This document shows positions 10,854 through 22,351 of a stretch of DNA of 64,000 nucleotides, one piece after another. How positions within the stretch are numbered: position 1 is the first letter of the stretch; each line of letters opens with the position of its first letter. Source of the DNA: Mucidula mucida (lineage: Eukaryota; Basidiomycota; Agaricomycetes; Agaricales; Physalacriaceae). Where the stretch lies: NCBI GenBank assembly GCA_015501055.1, contig JADNYV010000120.1:1-64000 (forward strand). Reading direction: 5' to 3'. Below the pieces are notes generated by a model. The model saw only the letters and a list, made by a program, of their open reading frames with translations, was not told the origin of the DNA and ran no database searches. The translations under genes and the position numbers were made by a program.

Positions 10854-11570
10854 TTGCAAGCCATACATAAACAACTTGGTATTATCTCCGCTCTCAGTAC
10901 GGCTTATCATTCAAAGACAGATGGTGAGACCAAACAATTCAACCAGGAGTTGGAGCAATACTTGCGCGTGTTCTGCAACTATCGGCAGAATGACTGGGTT
11001 AAGCACCTCCCTTTTGCAGAATTCTTACACAATATCTGTACTTACTCCGCTACAGAGAAAGCCCCGTTTGAGCTCCTCCACAATTACCTCCCACGCATCA
11101 TTTCTGCTGTTTGCACTGACTCTTATATCCCATCCATTGAAGCCCGCCTTAAAACACTAAAGCAATTGTGTAAAGAGGTGGAGGCTAGCTTGACCAATGC
11201 GGCAGAGGTTATAAAGGCTCAATACGACAATCATCTCCTTACACACCTGCTGTTCAAAGTTGGCAACTTGGTGATGCTTGACGGAAAAAATATTGAGACT
11301 ACATGTTCATCAGTTAAGTTGTTCAATGAGCAATATAGCCCATTCAAGATCACTGAAGCCATTGGGATAATGAACTTCCAACTTGATTTACTAAACAAAT
11401 GGCGTATCCACAATGTCTTTCACACTGGACTACTTCTCTCACGGGTGGAAACTGAGATGCATGGTCCACCAGCACCCGGTGCCATACCTGACCTCTTGAG
11501 TGGGGTTAAGCAGTACAACATGGAGACTATCCTCAAATTATGCAAGCTAGCTAACGGACGCGGTACATAA
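10854..11570 (+). pseudogene. Integrase fragment of the truncated gypsy element
   Basis: 238 codons covering the end of the integrase catalytic core, the GPY/F-type region (EQYSPFKITEAIG) and the linker to the chromodomain. It is closed by a TAA where the chromodomain should begin. No function is expected: the upstream catalytic residues lie in other frames. Confidence 0.7.
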
Positions 11571-11846
11571 TACCTCGTCAAGTGGCTTGGATACCCCTTG
11601 TTGGAAAATTCATGGATCCCCACTTTTAGTTTTGCCATCAGCTCGAAAGAATTGATCTACAAGTTTTACCGAGCCCATTTAAACACTTACCAAGCGCCCA
11701 CAGTTGCCAATTCACCAGTTTAACCCCCACAACAGAGCACATGTACACACATTCCTCGGACATGTGCTCTATTTGGCCTCACCGTTGGGATATTTAATGG
11801 TTAACCCCTGTGCTTCAGGTGCAAGCATAGCCTAAAGAGGGGATAT

Positions 11847-12400
11847 TGTTACAGATCCCTCTTATTCTCACGTGATTCTTTCCTTTTCCCAATTTGCCCA
11901 GCCACATGGTCCGCAAAGGTGGTTCACTCACATGGCCTGGAACAGCCTCAGAGTTAGATGGACAGCCCCATGACTCATGACAATGCGTGCACAGCACAAC
12001 ACCACATGGTAACTTGTCAAAGGCTGTACGCCTATATTATCACAAATTGCCTCTATGCTGTTGCCCCCACCTCGGTCCACCTCGTCATTGTGTCAACACC
12101 ACACTCTTCCATTATCACATATCACACACTCCGGGTTCGGTCCGCACTGCCTTAGCCCAGGCCTGATCCAGGTATAGCCCATCAGCATAGCCTGTCACCT
12201 GTCCATTACTCCATAACACAATTCACACTGCCTCTTGTTTAACTTTAAGACATTTTATTGTTTACACAGCCACGAACTCTTTATATATATACACAGCCTT
12301 TCTAGGTAGATTCCTTAGTTTGTCAACTTCGTCTCTACACTGTTTGGTAGCTCCCTGCACTGTATTGAGCCTAACCTGCTTATACCTCACCCTATTATCA
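11847..12400 (+). repeat. Putative 3' LTR of the truncated gypsy element
   Basis: It begins TGTTACAGATCC right after a polypurine tract and contains a TATA-like run near 12286 (TTTATATATATACA). No second copy is present in the window, so the right boundary is approximate: it is set where similarity to the neighbouring minus-strand element begins. Confidence 0.5.
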
Positions 12401-13229
12401 TCTGTGCCTCTCGTCTCCATTGTTCTCCCATTCTTGTGCAACTTGGGTGGTTGTTTGGTTTACGTCGAACTCTGTCATTAACAGTTGTGTTGTCTTTAAG
12501 TTCTTGCCATCTAATAGCACCTTGTCTTCAACCTTGAACGTAATGCCCTTCTCCGTGACATTTCTGTTGTTCCTTTTTATTACTTCTGCCGCTGTAGTAA
12601 GGCTCGCTTGAACCTCATTGCACAGTTGTTGAAGATTGGTGAGTTGTTCCTCAATGGAGGGAATGTTGAATGTGGGGTTTAGTGGAGGAAAGAAGCATGG
12701 CTGATACCTGTAAAGGAGTTCAAAGGGGGATTTGCCCATGACAGAGTGAACACGGGTGTTGTGGGAGAATTTGGCGTATGGCAGGTGGTTGACCCAGTCG
12801 TCTTGTTGGTAGTTGCAAAAGATGTGTAGGTATTGCTCAAGCTTCTGGTTGTAGCACTTGGTTTTGCCATCTGTCTGGGGATGATAAGCCGTACTGAGCG
12901 CAGAGGTGATGCCAAGCTTAGCATAAATAGCCTACATAACCTTGCTGGCAAACTGGGGGCCTCGGTCAGAGATCATCTTGTCCCAAAGGCCAACGTTGGA
13001 AGGTGCCTTCCAGCAGTATATCCACTGTGCCATCTACGTTAATGGTCTTACAATATGGAGATACAACCACACCCTTTGTGAGTCGGTTAACAACACAGTG
13101 AATGACATTGTAACCTTCATATTCTGAAAGGTCAGTAATAAAGTCGGTTGTGATGGTACCAAAGGGACGTTCAGAGATTTTGTTAGGAACAAGCAGGACA
13201 TGGGCGGGATGATTGCTGGGTTTTGTCAT
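12398..13229 (-). pseudogene. Integrase remnant of the reverse gypsy element
   Basis: The blocks 13229-12966 (PFGTITTDFITDLSEYEG, then VIHCVVNRLTKG) and 12739-12398 (KSPFELLYRYQP, IPSIEEQLTNLQQLC) give the core and C-terminal parts of an integrase in different frames. At least two frameshifts separate them. No chromodomain is retained. Confidence 0.65.
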
Positions 13230-13535
13230 CTGACAGGTAGCGCAGCCATTGACATAGTCTTGAACAAAGACTGATATGCCTGGCCACCAGAATTCTTAAC
13301 TGAGAAGCTTGTACGTCTTGAAGCACCCTGGATGTCTGGGGGCAACAAGGTTGTGGTGCATTTTGGCTATGTCACGTTGAAGTTTGAGGTTGTTTAGAAC
13401 ATAGACCTTGCCTCAGAAGAGGACAATGCTGTCGTTGTAGTTCCACTCCTGTAGGTTTTTAATCAGCAAATGGGGACCAATTGTAAGAATCATATTTAAC
13501 GCACCATAGACTTCAATGTCCTTCTTTGGACATTC

Positions 13536-13931
13536 TCAAATACGTCTCCTCAACTCTGCATCTCCAATCGTGGTAATTGCACTCGGCTGTGTTGCCTGAA
13601 TCCGGAAAAATTTAGGATCCAATAACACTTGGTTTAAGTTATCCTCCTCAACCCCCTCTTTATGATCTACACGACAGGAGAGCAAGTTAGTGTAATTAGA
13701 CGTTCCAGGTTTGTGAGTCAGGATGTAATTGAAGCAGGTGAGGAAGAGGGCCCATTGCGCCTGGAGGTGGCTTAGTTTCTGCAAATTGGTAAAGTACTTG
13801 AGGTTCTTGTGATTGGTGATGATATCTACCGGGTAGGAGGCACCCTCCAAATAGTGTTTCCAGGATTCCAGTGCCCAAATGATGGCTAGAAGTTCTTTGT
13901 TGTGAATGTTGTAATTGTGCTTGGGTTCCAA
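13536..13931 (-). pseudogene. RNase H remnant of the reverse gypsy element
   Basis: 131 open codons with the gypsy RNase H signature: NYNIHNKELLAIIWALESW, a 'DIITNHKNLKYF' block (TDH expected, here TNH) and a HKPGTSN end. The Asp-to-Asn change in the TDH triplet suggests an inactive enzyme. Confidence 0.7.
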
Positions 13932-14900
13932 AAGGGACTTAAATAAATAGGCAACCAGATGTCATTGCTTGTCAGCTCTCAGTTGCGCCAAAATTCCCTT
14001 GGTTGCGTAGTTGGAGGCGTCAACTTCAATGCAATAGGGTTTATCAGGATTGGGCATGACTAGAACAGGAGAGTAGGTGAACACATTTTTAGGTGCCTCG
14101 AATGCAGCTTGGCACTCAGGTGTCCATGCCCAGGTCTCGCTCTTCTTGGTGAGATCAAAGAGCGGACGGGCAATCTTGAAGAAACCTTAAATGAACTGGC
14201 AATAAAAGTTCCCAAAGCCAAGGAAGGACTGAATGTCCTTAACGTTTCGAGGTTCTAGCCATTGTATAATCCCAGCAACCTTGACGGGGTTCATGCAAAG
14301 TGTGTTGTGAGAAATAATAAGTCCCAAGAATTTGATTGACTCAGCTTTAAAGATGCATTTCTCTGACTTGGCATAAAGATCATGCTTTCAAAGCTGCTGT
14401 AAGACTTGCTGAACCACGTCTCGGTGTTCCTTAAGTGTCTTTATAAATATCAGGATGTCATCCATATATACCACAACTTTTCCCGAGTCAATAAGGTCGT
14501 TAAGAATGGTATTTATCATTGCTTAAAATATGGCAGGGGAATTCATAAGACCAAAGAACATCACTGTAGGTTTAAACAGGCCACAATTTGTCTTAAACAC
14601 GCCCTTCCACTCGTCTCTTTCTTTGATCTGCACATTATTGTAACCCCAACACAAGTCAATTTTATAGAAGATCCTTGCGCTCTTAAGCTTGTCAATAAGC
14701 TCAGGTATAAGCAGAAGGGGTACTAGTTCTTAATGGTTCCCTTATTGAGCTTGCAATAGTCCTGGACAGAGCGTAGCTTTCCATCTTTCTTTTTACCAAA
14801 GAAGAAGGGACTTGCCATAGGGGATTTAGATGGGCAGATATATCCTTTAGCCAAGTTCTTGTCCAGGAATATGTCAAGTTCAACTTGTTCAACAGGCAAC
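13932..14900 (-). pseudogene. Reverse transcriptase remnant of the reverse gypsy element
   Basis: The DNA around 14450-14800 still encodes pieces of a gypsy RT on the minus strand (a VVYMDDILIF-like block near 14470 and [16 protein letters not shown] residues near 14850), but every frame has stops. It joins the RNase H and protease blocks in the expected order. Confidence 0.55.
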
Positions 14901-15651
14901 AGGGGGTAGGTCTTGCATGGTTTGGGTTCAAATCCAGAAGTAAGGTCAATAGCATGATCCTAAAAGGTGTGTGCGGGCAGACGTTCAGATGTGTATTTGT
15001 CAAAGACCGTAAGATAGGTGTGGTAGGGTGCTGGGATCTGCAAGGATAGGGACAGGTGTCAGTTGGTTTCTTGTTTTCTTTTGCAAGTTGCCAAGCCTTT
15101 GTAAACCCCGCACAAATGTAAACAGAGGGGCTGTCTGAAGGATTTGGATCTTGCACCGGGCGGGGATAATTATCCTAGAAGACTTGTTCAAATATTTGCT
15201 CTTTCCACTCTTTCAGTACCTCCTCCTTCTTCTCTTTGTCTTTGGTGAATAAAGCCGCCAGGGCTTGTAGCCGGTTGGAACTCCGTGTGCGGGCTAAGCG
15301 CCTCCTTCCCGCAGTTTGCTGGATGAGAACCGGTACAAGGTTACCTTGCCAATTTTTCCACTGAACCTTATAGTCTTTATGCCAGAGCTGATGAGGTTTT
15401 ACAGAGACGTCAGCTGGAACTAGAGTGGATTTGGCGTGTGTATGCACATTAGTTACAGGAGGGTTCTTGAGAATGCAAGTTTTTGGATATTAGTTAAAGT
15501 TGACCTGGGTGCCGGCCCAGTTGATAGAGGGATTATGCTTGTCTAGCCAGTCCGTTCCCAGAATAACGTCGTGGTTCCCAATATCCGTGACATGAAGCTC
15601 TACAAGCTCCTTGTGGTAGGACTGGCTGTCTTGGCTATAGATGTAAACACA

Positions 15652-15897
15652 CTAAATTGTGTAGTGTTGCACCCAGCCCATGACATTCTCAGAGCCGTCA
15701 ACATTACAAACAGGGAATGGGGAGGATAAAAGGGTAAAGTTGTGAAGGTTGGCGAAGCGAGTGTTAATGATGATTCCTTCAGCGCCGCTGTCGATCAAGG
15801 CATATGCAATAATACTTCTGCCAATTGTTATGAATTGCCATATTTTTACATTTTCAATCTTATTATATCTTATTGGGGGGCTTGTCTTATCAACCAA
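15652..15897 (-). pseudogene. Retroviral-type aspartic protease remnant, cut by an LTR
   Basis: It contains ALIDSGAEG, the D-[ST]-G active-site motif of retropepsins, followed by the flap region. Its N-terminal codons (15897-15826) read through the LTR of the inserted chromovirus, so the native gene is interrupted at 15826. Confidence 0.7.
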
Positions 15898-16050
15898 CGG
15901 ACTGTTTCATCATCTGTTTCGTCACTGATCATACTTCTTTTCATTACCGAAGCCGTACTCATGTCGGACACACGCCCAACACATGGATGACATCATACAT
16001 GCTGACACCTCATGGACTCCCTATTAAATACACACCACCGACACTCGTAG

Positions 16051-16594
16051 GGTGCCCATCACCTAGTCACCGCTAAGTAGGTGCAGTGGCTGTGTAGAGC
16101 ACGTAACTGGGCAAAATCGATTCTGAAAAATCATTCTTGTGTGACTTTGATACTCTGAGGGACAATCTAGTTCCAGCCATGGAGTCTATCTCACTGGAAA
16201 CAATCCGACGGTGGGAGCATCGGATGATCAGATGGATTGATGCATATCAAGGAGGACTTGATGCCAAGGATGCCCAAATGGAGGTGAAGAAGTATAGTAC
16301 TTGTGTTTACAAGTCCCACCGTCGCCCATCTGAGCGTGTCACAGCCCTCTTTGATTAGAATACCAGGTTTTCAATTACACCACTGCGCCACAGTTACCAT
16401 ATTAAGTAGTGGGCAAAATCGGGGCTCAACAAAAACGTGAAACTTTTTATTCTTCAAAGAAGGAGGAAATCCCTCTTGCAGTTGTGGACGATATACTAAT
16501 AGCTTCCTTTCTGTAAGAGAGCTAAGAAATCGGAGGTGTCCCTGACGGGCAGTGCCGGTTGCACATACTTAGCGGTGACTAGGTGACGGGCACC
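16051..16594 (+). mobile_element. Tc1/mariner-type element inside the LTR (internally deleted)
   Basis: The insert begins GGTGCCCATCACCTAGTCAC and ends with the inverse complement, GTGACTAGGTGACGGGCACC; the terminal inverted repeats extend to about 33 bp with three mismatches. Comparison with the uninterrupted 3' LTR (CTCGTAGCACAC) shows a duplicated TAG (or TA) flanking the insert. The interior holds only the end of a DDE transposase, so the copy is non-autonomous. Confidence 0.82.
16137..16358 (+). pseudogene. C-terminal fragment of a DDE transposase
   Basis: The codons include CDFDTLRDNLVPAMESI, then IRRWEHRMIRWIDAYQ and YKSHRRPSERV. This is the very characteristic C-terminal tail of fungal Tc1/mariner-like transposases, in which a Trp-rich helix follows the last catalytic residue. 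The catalytic DDE segments are missing. The frame ends at a TAG (16356-16358). Confidence 0.75.
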
Positions 16595-16883
16595 ATAGCA
16601 CACATGGTCGTTTCAGTATTATTACTTACATGCAGTTACCACTCGTATTTAATGGTTTCACGGACTAGTAGCATACAACACTGGGTCAAGGGCGTGGAGC
16701 ATGGACAAGGAGTCCCAAACATAGACTTACTAGTATATAAGCAGTAGTGTAGTATCATTGTACTTTAGTTCTGATCTCGTTTATACACCTGGCCTAGCCT
16801 AGTCTTATGAATACGAACACTTTCTTTTTTAGTTCTTGCTGTGGTACCTGGTTTAGTCTCGTGGCTATAGTCAGTTGCTAACA

Positions 16884-17481
16884 GAAGATCGGAACTACTT
16901 TCTACCACCTACCACACATCCCTGATTGTTGATCAGCACTTCGCTGTTTGATCATCGCACATTCCCCCATTCCCTTTCCTGTTTACAGATTGACGGAATC
17001 CTAATTCCAGCGCACGTTTGCATATGTGTGTATTGGTTCCAGTAGCGCCGGCTAACAGTTAGAGATAACTGCCTCGGGTGCTGGAAGTAGCCGCTCTCAC
17101 GAGAACAAACTTTTGGCAGTTACACTTCAGTGGGCGCTGTTTACGGGTCAACCCCCGTTCCCAGGAAAACTTTGGCTTACCTCACACCAGAGGGACGTCG
17201 GCTGGGCAATTGCGAACTTGTGACGAGCTCTTGGGCTCCGTAGATATGTAGTCAGTAGTCGGTAAAATAGCGTAGACAGTTACGATACCTATGTACTTTA
17301 CTTACCTTACAATACACATTATCATTCCCCACCCTACCAAGTCCTGGATTCTATTTCAGATCTAGGCGACTCCTCCTTATTCATCCAAACCTCTATTCCC
17401 TCACCCGTTTCATCCAAATCCGCATCACCCATATCCCCTTTTTCACCCTTTCACTCTCCGATCTCATCACCCCGATTCACC
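16884..17481 (+). other. Chromovirus 5' leader between LTR and gag
   Basis: Untranslated leader. No obvious tRNA-complementary primer site directly follows the LTR (GAAGATCGGAACTACTTT); chromoviruses can self-prime, which would fit but is not shown here. Confidence 0.5.
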
Positions 17482-18411
17482 ATGTCCAATAAAGTACCCA
17501 AAACCGCCCATCACGCACCCGCTCATCATGCCAATGTCAAAACCAAAGGCCGATCCCTTGTCAACAAGCCTTATGACTATGACGGGGACAAGGCCAAGTA
17601 CAAGAGCTGGTGGCAATCGATGTTCACATACATCTGTGACAAAAAGAACAACCTTACATCTGACTCCGAAAGGATTAATGTTGTTCTCTCCTACATCCGA
17701 GGAGATCATGTAGATGCATGGGTCCAGAACTACACGGATCAGAACTTCGACGAGGAAGAAGAGGAATGGACAGTCTCTTGGACGGAGTTCAAGGAAGATT
17801 TGAAGAAGTGATTTGTAGATTCCAACCTCGCGCGAGACGCGCAAGACCAGATCAAGCGGTTGCGCCAGGGGCAAGACACCGCTCAAGATTTCTTCCAGAA
17901 GTTCGAGGTTCTGCTCACTCAGGCAGGATACTCGAAGGATGATGCATTTGTTGTGCGACTTCTCAAGACCAACGTCAACAAGAAAATCATTGATCAGATC
18001 TATGGCAGCCGAGACGGGTTGCCAGAGAAGTACAAGGATTGGAAGGCACAGATCATTCAGATTAATCAGTTGTGGAGAAGGCAGATGGTGAGCAAAAGGC
18101 CTGGCATGCAGTCCCGGCCCCAAGCTCCGCAGGCGGCTATATTGAGAGCCAATCCTACGAACCCACCCCCGACGCCGATTACACAACGAGATGCCACCGG
18201 TGTTACCTATGGAGGAACCGGCAGGCCAATGGACATCGACAATGCACGTCGAAGAGGACTTTGCTTCAGCTGTGGCGAACACGGCCATGTCAGCAGGTTC
18301 TGTCCTAAGAAGGGTTGACCCCAGACGATTCGGGGACTATGGACCGAAATGAATGATGAGGAGAAGAAGAAGCTGGCCAAAGAGTTGGGTTTTGTGAAGC
18401 TCTCGCAGTAG
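17482..18411 (+). pseudogene. Chromovirus gag with two in-frame stops
   Basis: One frame runs from MSNKVPKTAHH to a terminal TAG at 18409. The capsid-like region has WWQSMFTYICD and WTVSWTEFKEDLKK; the nucleocapsid has one zinc knuckle, CFSCGEHGHVSRFC, near 18265-18306. In-frame TGAs lie at 17809 and 18316; a CGA-to-TGA transition explains the first and a TGG-to-TGA transition could explain the second. Gag would package the element RNA in cytoplasmic particles. Confidence 0.82.
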
Positions 18412-18431
18412 ACGCAGTCCTGCTGGAGCAG

Positions 18432-21400
18432 TTGCCAAGGGAAGAATCGTCAGATGCAGAATCTATTTATAGTACTGGTACTAAGGCATCTAAAATATCA
18501 TTGACAATTTTACCACCAAAACCTGCGAAAGAAAGATACAAACCAAACACGCCTGAGTGGGTAGCACAAAGGCTAAGAGAGGACGAAGTGCCCAGAGCAG
18601 TGGGAATTTTGAGAGCATGGATGCCGGAGCGGAGAGAAAGAGAAGCGACAAAGGAGAAAGTGATGGTGATCAGAGTGTTGACGAAGGAAGCTGCGGTGGA
18701 AGTTGTGACGGAGTTAAAAAAGTCAAGGAAGTACATTCGGGGAACAAAGGGGCAGGACATGAAACTCCGAGTAACCATAGAGAGCGTACACACAGGCTCT
18801 GAATGGGAAACGAGTGCCCTTCTTGACAGTGGAGCAACGGGTTCTTGTGTCAATAAAGAATTCGTCAAGAAGAACGGACTCCCAATCAAGGAGTTACCGG
18901 TCAAGCTCCCTGTCTACAATGCGGATGGAACCCTAAACAAGGGAGGAGCAATCAAAGGTTTTGTGGAGGTCCGGATGAAGATTGGTGATCACGCAGAAAA
19001 GATTGAGTTGGCCGTCACCAATCTTGGCAAAACAAGCATCTTTTTGGGGCTAGATTGGTTACGATATCACAACCCCACGATCAACTGGACGGAATCCACG
19101 TTGACTTTTGATCAATGCCCAGACCGTTGCGGCTACCTACCCAAATTTAACTCGCCGGAAGATGAAGGAGAAGACATAGAAGAGAAGTTGGAAGAGGGAG
19201 AGCGTTTGTTCTGGATGGACTGGGACAACTATCGCAAAAGCAGTGAAAAGCTGAGATCACAACAGCCTTCATCCGCTGCTGCACCTTACATTGAGGAATT
19301 CTCCAATGTATTTAGCAAGGCGGACTTTGACAAGCTACCAGAGCAAAGACCCTAGGATCACGCGATAGAACTTACGCCTGGTTCCAAACCGGTTGACTGC
19401 AAGGTTTATCCCCTTAGTCCATCCAAGCAGAAGGCGTTAGATGAGTTCCTGGAAGAAAACATACGGACAGGACATATACGGCCCTCAATTTCACCTATGG
19501 CGTCACCCTTCTTCTTTGTCAAAAAGAAGGACGGAAGCCTTTGGCCAGTACAGGATTATCGGAAGTTGAACGACATGACAATCAAAAACCGATACCCCTT
19601 GCCGTTGATCCAGGAGCTTATTGACAAGTTGAAGGGAGCAAAGGTTTTCACAAAGATGGATGTCCGATGGGGTTACAATAACATCCGGATAAAAGAAGGT
19701 GATGAGTGGAAAGCGGCGTTTAGAACAAACCAAGGCCTGTTCGAGCCCTCAGTCATGTTCTTTGGACTTACAAACTTGCCGGCGACATTCCAATCGTTCA
19801 TGAATCACATTCTAAAGGAGCTAATCGATGAAGGACATGTTATAGTTTACTTGAATGACATACTTATCTTTACAAACACGTTGGAAGAACATAGGCATAT
19901 CATATGACGAGTATTAGAAATATTACGAGTAAATAAGTTGTATTTAAAACCCAAGAAATGTAGTTTTGAGGCACATACTGTAGACTACTTAGGAGTGATT
20001 GTTGGCGGAGGAGAAGTGAAGATGGATGCGGCAAAAGTGGCCGTAGTAAAGGAATGGAAGGAGCCAACGAAGAAGAAGGAAGTACAGTCATTCCTGGGCT
20101 TCTGCAACTTCTACCAACGTTTCATCCGGGGATTTGCGGGAGTAGCAAAGCCATTGACATCGCTAACTGGGAAGGGCGAGTGGGTTTGGGGCATGGAGCA
20201 GCATGAGGTGTTTGAGGAGTTGAAACGGAGGATGATGGAAGAACCCGTTCTGATCGTACCACGCGACGACGGCAAGTTTTGAGTTGAGGCAGACTCCTCG
20301 AACTATGCGAACGGGGCAGTTCTTTCCCAGTTGGTTGACGGAAAATGGAGACCAGTAGCCTTTTGGTCTTGCGCGCTGAACGAAGTGGAGCGCAATTATG
20401 AGATCTACGACAAAGAGATGATGGCTATGATAGACTCAATCAATGACTGGCGGCAATACCTCCTAGGCGCTAAGGAGACAGTGGAGGTTTTCACCGATCA
20501 TCAAAACCTTCAGTACTTCAGGAAGCCACAGAAGTTGAATTGGAGGCAGGCGCAATGGGTTACGGAGTTGGCAGAATATGACATACAAATGATTCATAAG
20601 CCAGGCAGAACAATGGGGAAAGCTGATGCCTTGTCAAGGATGACAGGCCTTGAGAAGGGGGAAAAAGATAACAAAAATGTTGTCTTGCTCAAGCCAGAGT
20701 TTTTTATTTCACAAATTCAATTTTCTTTACATACAGTAGATACACCAAAGGACGAATTACTTAACAAAATCAAACAAAGAAAAGGAAACAACGACAGATA
20801 CGTATAAAAATCATTAGAAAACAAAGAAAAAGGATGGGAAGAGAAGGAAAATGGACTTATTATGTGGAAAGATTGTATTTACATACCGAAGGACAAGGAA
20901 TTGCGGGGAGAAGTTATCGGAATGCATCACGACGCACAGCTTGCAGGGCATCCCGGACGATACAAGACCCTCAAGCTGATCACACGTACCTATTGGTGGC
21001 CAGGAATCAGCCGAGACGTCCGTGAATACGTAGAAGGGTGTCAAAAATGTTAGGTTACAAAGTCACATCGCACGAAGCCGGCTGCACCTCTTCATCCTAT
21101 TGATGTGCCAAGCGAGCCATGGGAGATAGTAGGGACGGACATGATTGGAGAGCTGCCGGAATCAGGAGGATACAACATGATCAGCATGTTTGTGGACCAT
21201 TTTACAAAGCAATTATGCATCATACCAACACACACCACTCTGACGTCAGAAGGCATGGCCCACATCTACCGTGATCACATTTTCCCCATACATGGGATAC
21301 CACAACAGATGATACATGATCGAGGCCCGCAATACCACTCGTGTTTTATAAAGGAGTTGTACCGGCTGTTGGGCATTGAAGGGAACTTCACGATGGCGTA

Positions 21401-22340
21401 CCATCCACAGGCAAATGGGCAAACAGAACGGTTGAACCAAGAGATAGAACATTTCTTACGGTTATTCGTCAATTACCATCAGAACAACTGGCATGAATGG
21501 TTACCCTCTGCCAAATTTGTGTACAATGATCGGGTACACTTGGCGACCAAAGTCACTCCGTTCTTCGCAGACATGGGCAGACACCCCTACAAAGGCACCG
21601 CTCCAAAAATGGCATCAAGAAATGAGACTGCGCAGGAGTTTGCCGACGGCATGAGGAAGACATGGGACGAAGTGGGGTCAGCATTGAAGATGGCAAAAGA
21701 GGACATGAAACGGTTTTATAACAGGAAGCGGACAGAGGCAGTAGAGTACAAGGAAGGCGACAAAGTATGGCTGGAAGGGACAAATCTCAGCACGGACCGA
21801 CCAATGAAGAAGCTCAATGACAAACGCTTCGGGCCGTTCAAAGTGATCAAGAAAGTCGGGACGAGTTCTTACAAGCTCCAGATTCCTCACACGTGGAAAA
21901 GCATCCATCCCATGTTCAATAAAGCCCTGCTGACGCCCTACCACGAGCCGCAATTTCCAACGCAACCCCGAGACACGCGTCCACCACCTGTGCTGGAAGG
22001 AGCCGAACCGGAATGGGAGGTTGAGAAAGTGGTTAATTCCCGGAAGTACCGCGGGGGTTTTCAATACAAGGTTCACTGGAAGGGTTATGGCACACACAAG
22101 CAGACATGGGAACCGGCATGCAATCTCAAAAATGCCGATGAAGCTATCAGTGATTTTCATCAACAAAATCCGAACAAGCCAAAGCCACCCGCGCTTGCTC
22201 GTATTGAAGTTCCCATGTCGCAATTCCCATCACATTTATTCCGACCCATGCCACTGCCTGACACCGAACCCCTTGACGTCACACTACCCTCTGCAGCCCT
22301 CATGGAGCGACTCTGGCGCAGAATGGAACTTGCGCCTTAA
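18432..22340 (+). pseudogene. Chromovirus pol polyprotein with five in-frame stops
   Basis: The order in one frame is: protease (LLDSGATGS near 18825), RT ([13 protein letters not shown], then YLNDILIF near 19850), RNase H (YEIYDKEMMAMI, TDHQNLQYF), integrase (HHDAQLAGHPG zinc finger, DMIGELPESGGYN, HDRGPQY, QANGQTERLNQ) and a chromodomain (EWEVEKVVNSRKY, YKVHWKGYG, TWEPACNL). Stops lie at 19353, 19905, 20280, 20805 and 21051. Nothing shifts the frame; all damage is by substitution. The RT catalytic motif is YLND where YxDD is required. The chromodomain probably steered integration to heterochromatin. Confidence 0.88.
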
Positions 22341-22351
22341 GGAGGGGGTGA
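22338..22351 (+). promoter_or_regulatory. Polypurine tract of the chromovirus
   Basis: TAAGGAGGGGGTGA lies directly before the 3' LTR and overlaps the pol stop codon. It is the expected plus-strand primer site. Confidence 0.75.

Larger units (their letters stand above)
10558..12400 (+). mobile_element. Truncated Ty3/gypsy element (integrase, chromodomain remnant, 3' LTR)
   Basis: From about 10558 the sequence encodes the integrase zinc-finger end (CPTCQLTK), the core with broken frames, then a long open stretch 10854-11570 (AYHSKTDGETKQFNQ, typical of the integrase core). After a stop comes YLVKWLGYPLLENSW, a chromodomain-like end, so it is a chromovirus. A purine-rich tract (AAAGAGGGGATAT) precedes the putative 3' LTR at 11847. 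Gag, protease, reverse transcriptase and RNase H are missing; the left end was lost at the junction with the EEP fragment. Confidence 0.75.
12398..15825 (-). mobile_element. Decayed Ty3/gypsy element, reverse orientation
   Basis: Read on the minus strand, the order is protease (15897-15652), RT (about 14900-13935), RNase H (13931-13536) and integrase (13229-12398), the Ty3/gypsy order. The frame is broken many times. The integrase resembles that of the neighbouring + strand fragment (both have a PFELL...IPSIE...AAEVIK pattern), so they belong to one family. Its 5' part (gag and LTR) is absent: the protease frame is cut at 15826 by the LTR of the next element. No flanking LTR of its own was found. 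Confidence 0.75.
15826..16883 (+). repeat. 5' LTR of the chromovirus, interrupted by a DNA transposon
   Basis: It matches 22352-22879 apart from a 544-bp insertion at 16051-16594, loss of 19 bases near 16700, and scattered transitions, most of them at CpG sites. The LTR termini are TGTTA...TAACA. Confidence 0.88.

Noticed and set aside
12966..13042. Plus-strand open frames in 12.4-15.9 kb as host genes
   Set aside because: They are antisense to protease, RT, RNase H and integrase blocks of the reverse gypsy element and show no motif of their own.
16137..16358. Small host gene inside the LTR
   Set aside because: Its codons match the tail of Tc1/mariner-type transposases, and it lies within terminal inverted repeats.
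18843..19355. Programmed readthrough at the chromovirus stops
   Set aside because: Seven stops of three kinds, plus a mutated RT active site, indicate decay rather than recoding.
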